DNA of 64,000 bases from Lichenostomus cassidix. Taxonomy: Eukaryota > Chordata > Aves > Passeriformes > Meliphagidae. A model generated the notes under the pieces. That model did no database searches. It was not told the DNA's origin and was given only the letters and a program-made list of their open reading frames with translations. This document shows positions 60,131 through 64,000 of the stretch, piece by piece. A program made the position numbers and the translations under genes. Each line of letters starts with the position of its first letter. Position 1 is the first letter of the stretch. The stretch spans positions 79,458,350 through 79,522,349 of the forward strand of contig CM039183.1 of assembly GCA_008360975.2 (NCBI GenBank), written 5' to 3'.

Positions 60131-61599
60131 AGTAGCACACCAATTGGGTGCTATTTCACCATGGCAGTAGGACGGTGTTTCCTACTTGTGATCTAAATCT
60201 TCCATATCTGTTGTGGAAATAATCATTTACATGAAATCAGAAAAAAAAAAAAAGCTGAGGAGGAAAGTAATGAAACCTCTTCACCTGATTTGCAATACTG
60301 TTAATTATTGAGGAAATGAACTGGAGGTGAGACCTCAGGCAACCAGACTCCCAGTGAATGCAGGAGGGGAACTGGTTATTGCTCCACTATGATTGAAAAT
60401 TGCGTTTAGATGCTTCTAATAGTGGTAAAGAGGAAGGACGGGAATAGGGTGAAGGTTTTGGCAACACTTTGTAGGAATAAAATGATCAAATGGAAATATT
60501 CCAAATGTGAGTCTTTGTTACTGGCAATAAGCAGGGAGGAAAGTGGCACCATTTTTCAATCTGTATAAATACACCTTTAGAGAATTTTACCTTTTCCACA
60601 TATAGTTATGGACTCTTAAATCTTTTTCAGCAACACCACATACAGAGCAGACTGTACTGATTGCTTATAAATCTGTCCTTTTCCTGCCTTTCCTGCTCAG
60701 GTGAATCATGTACGTTTAGCTCTTTCTTTTTTCAGTGACTCAGTAGGCAACTATCAGTGATACATTTCTATAAGGAAGCTTATCCTCTGTGGTTTGCAAG
60801 TTCAAAACATGAATTTTCCAAGTTCTGGTTTTAAGGACAACTCCATGCTTAGTTACCCTGATAATTTTCATCTCCTCCAAATTTTGTCTTTACCCTCCAG
60901 AAGAAAACGATTTAGTTCTGGGCATCACCTGAATTGGTCTGGAGCCAAGATCTGGCTAGAGAAGACCTGTTTTGAGACACAGTGGTTGCCATGCTGCCAC
61001 ACCCTAACATATGCTCACCTGGGCAGCCAGCTCTGGCAGGGTGAAAAAACTTTCAGGTCTTTGAAACTTTCAGGCTGAAGAAATTTCAAAATGACATTTA
61101 AGAAATCCTGACACAATATATACTGTGAATAAAGAATTCTTTACTAGCTCATTAATAAATCCTTGCTCATGATAGCAGTTTTGCCCAAGGACCAAAAATA
61201 CTGAAGAACTTGAAAGTGCAAGTCAAATCTAGATATCATATCATTTTTATAATAGTAATTAATAGTTGAATACAATATTATCATGCTATTGCTCATATAC
61301 AGCACTTCTTGTAGTGTAATACTAGTTAACATCTCAACTTTTTTACTAAAGGAACACGGATAGTTGGTGCAATAGAAAACAGTCACAGTCAGGATGTTTA
61401 AATGCTTTGAAGGACATAAAGGATGTAGATCTGGTATATACATCTCACGCTTGTGATAGCTGCAGCCCATGCTGTAAGTGCTGTCTGTTAGTTTTCTGCT
61501 TGGGAATGGGAAATAGAAACTAATATGAGGACAAAGAGGTGGTGTTATAGATGAGCCAAATCACTAAATGAAAAGAAAGCTCACAAAGTGAATGAATCA
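60131..61599. other. Single-copy DNA, no gene seen
   Basis: It contains the 14-base A run at 60241-60254. A 108-codon minus frame at 61144-61470 has no domain. Confidence 0.5.
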
Positions 61600-62480
61600 A
61601 AAACAGCTTCCCAAGCAAGTGATTAACTTGCTTCTGAATGCTGCTCGGGCAGGAGCCTCTTGCCTCCCCACTGAGGGGCCAAGTGACAGCGCCTAGAAAT
61701 TGGTCTGAGAGTCGCTTGGCAAAGTGATAAATCGGCAACATTAGTGAGAGTCAGCAGGGAGGAGAGCCCATTTTACTCTGGAACTCTTTGGTAATGGTAA
61801 AGAAATATAAAAGTCTTTTAAGCACCCCATGCAGCGCTGAATCAGAAGTTTCATTGAGCATTAAATGACTGAGTTCTTCGGTAGCAAAGCAGCACTCACC
61901 ATTTGAGTGGAAAGGTGGGAGGAGCCGAAGACAAGCTGTCCCGTTTGCCAAAGGAGGGGCTCCAATTTTTATGGGAGTGGAATTGAACATTAAGCAACTT
62001 TGAGACATCCAGCTTTGGATGCCATAAATATTGAAGTAAGTAACAGTGAGATGGAGACACATAATGCCTTGGGTCAGAAACCAGTGGAAACTTAAAGACT
62101 AGACGTAACCTGGGCCAATGCTGAGCCTGAATAATACTTTATCTTAGGCCGAGTGAGGACACATTAAGATTGGTTCAGGAGGAAGATTTAAATGGAGCAA
62201 GCAGCAAAAGAAACTGAACAGTGGCACATTAGTATTTTAATGTATACACTCTAGTGTGTCCACATAAGATTTGAGTTTGGTATTGGCCAGGCTTTTATAA
62301 GGCTATAAATTTCTTAATTGTCACTTTCATTAAGTTTAATTTGTTCATAAAGGAGTGCATCTAGATCTGGACTTCCCAGTATAAATAACTTCCCTGCAGC
62401 TCCGCAGCAGTGCTAGGGGCAGTCTTGGAGTATGTCAGAGGCACATTTTAAAAGCATCACCTGAGACAAGGATTTTCAGA
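61600..62480. other. Possible conserved non-coding segment
   Basis: This stretch is free of recognisable repeats and low-complexity runs. It has balanced composition and contains ATTAAGTTTAATTTGTTCAT, TTTATAAGGCTATAAATTTC and other homeodomain or TATA-like motifs. An ATG-initiated 103-codon minus frame (61751-62062) lies inside. The impression of constraint is only pattern sense; no alignment was possible. Confidence 0.2.
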
Positions 62481-64000
62481 CAAAACAGCCCCTTCTCCCT
62501 CCTCTCCCCTGCGTCTATGGAAAATGCATTAAAGTCTCTTGTCTTGAGATGTGCAGCTGTGTCTGCTGACTCCTGAAAGTGATTGAATGTGACAAGATCT
62601 TCTGAGCCCTGTGGGGCTGCAAAGCGCTAAGGGTAATTTGACTCTGTATATTCACATTTCTTATTGGAGGCATATTCATGTCCAAGGGCTACAGCTCCTA
62701 TCTGTCACATAGCAGACAACATCAGCACCCTTCTCAGCCAGACCCAGAGCTGTTTTTCTGTGTCAGTGACCTGACTTTGTTTCCAGAGCAGAGGGAGGAC
62801 CTGGGTGCAGCCAGTGTCAGCCCAGAGTTCCAGGTCTCTTTTGGTGTGAAAGGCTCTTGCACCATGGCTTTCCCAACATCTCAACTTAGCTCTCTTCAAT
62901 CTCATACATAAGCAGACAGTGGGCAACTGGTGAGTGTGGATCTGAATTTGCACGGTCACTGTGCACACAAAGTCAGACGGCTGAACACCTATGTCACTTT
63001 GGTGCTATATGGACCAGGAAAGAACTGAAATAGTTTTGATTTCTTCCCTTCTTGTGAGTTCCTTTTAGGGCTGGTGGAAGGAACACAGCTCTGCCTCCTG
63101 TGCAATGCTGCAATGGTTTTTTGGTGCTGTAGAGAAGGAACCTCCCCAGTTCGGACCCCAGTGGCATTATGCAGATCTCTTTCAGTCACTGCTACCAGCT
63201 AAGTATCCAACTGGCCCAAATTTTGCCTTTCAATGGAAAGATCTCTATAAGTTAAGTTTTGTTTAAAAATGTATGTTTTAACACAACACATATGCTTTCA
63301 ATTTTTATAAAAATGTTTTGGCATATTTATTCTATTTTACTTGCTTCATGGCTCTTTTCAAGTCAAAGCTTTCTTTTTCCAGAAGGAAAGCTGCTCATAT
63401 CATCATCTCCTTTATGCTAGAGCTGTTTACTTTTTTTTAATATCTTTTTTCACTGACTCTTCGTGGGTGTGTGCAAATTTCATTTTCTAATGCAGTAGTC
63501 CTAACGTGCCCTCATCTCCCTGCTTTGACATTCAGCTGCTCTGCTTCTCTGAGCTTTTTGCTGCTTCCATATTTATCACTTTTAAATATACTGTCCTTCC
63601 TTTCCCTTTCCTTTGACTGTCTTTTCAGAGCACGTGATTCACCCAGTTTTGATTACTGGTATTTATGAATTGCCATCTTGTGGAAAAAGGAAGAGAGAAA
63701 TGCCATCAGACCTCTGAACTCCAGGTGTTTGCCCCACATACTTTGCTGATCTATCAAAATCTGTATTAATCCTCACAAAAGAGCCTGAGGCCAGAGCCAT
63801 CTGAGGCCCAGCATCTTTTGTCTCTTTTCACAGCTTCCTCCATATCATGCCCTGTGTCTTCATTTTATATGCCCTTTGCCCTGGCCTGCCTCTTGCCCTA
63901 TGCACACTTTGAGATAGGAAAGGGATTGATATGGGAAAAGATGCATAAAAAACAAGGATTAATAAATCAGTGAAAGCCACTTCATTTATTTTTTTCAGAT
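62481..64000. other. Single-copy DNA, no gene seen
   Basis: No repeat recognised. Short pyrimidine-rich patch near 63590-63615. Frames up to 87 codons only. Confidence 0.5.

Overview
This is a vertebrate nuclear DNA window, almost certainly from a songbird or other passerine bird. Two things support that. First, about eight truncated CR1 LINE copies carry the avian 3' end (a short ATTCTATG-type tail after a 'CTTCCAACCCAAACCATTC'-like terminus). Second, there is a tRNA-Ile-headed, CR1-tailed SINE of the TguSINE1 type, a family known from passerines. The DNA is AT-rich, CpG-poor and full of stop codons. No complete protein-coding gene, rRNA, functional tRNA or CRISPR array is visible. It reads as a gene desert or the inside of a very large intron.

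Layout. 1-5.4 kb: single-copy DNA, with one possible old CR1 scrap near 2.2 kb. 5.46-5.99 kb: a solo LTR on the minus strand with legible promoter anatomy (CCAAT boxes, TTAAAAAG box, AATAAA). 10.8-11.3 kb: a second, older LTR on the plus strand. 13.9 kb: the SINE. 14-22 kb: featureless single-copy DNA apart from a small CpG-containing patch at 17.1-17.3 kb. 22.0-22.5 kb: CR1 (minus). 23.45-23.81 kb: the longest protein-like open frame that is not a repeat, a possible terminal exon on the minus strand. 30.16 kb: a (CA)n microsatellite. 32.6-34.0 kb: CR1 fragments in both orientations. 38.3-38.6 kb: a cluster of homeodomain-type AT motifs with two perfect-arm palindromes. 40.9-42.4 kb: an internal CR1 reverse-transcriptase fragment (minus) followed by a CR1 3' end (plus). 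45.0 kb: CR1 (minus). 45.96-46.52 kb: a striking pyrimidine-strand array, first a 13-bp repeat and then a mosaic of the tetramers TTCC, TTCA and TGCC. 46.5-64 kb: single-copy DNA with homopolymer runs, two exon-like segments (50.05 and 53.0 kb), a full TGACGTCA site and a possible conserved non-coding stretch near 61.6-62.5 kb.

No operon, pathway or multi-gene system can be assembled here. The retroelements are independent insertions. The exon-like segments are hypotheses based on splice-site appearance and open frame only. In 64 kb, chance matches of this kind are expected, so their confidences are low. I found no convincing undescribed system; the best structural oddity is the tetramer mosaic at 46 kb.
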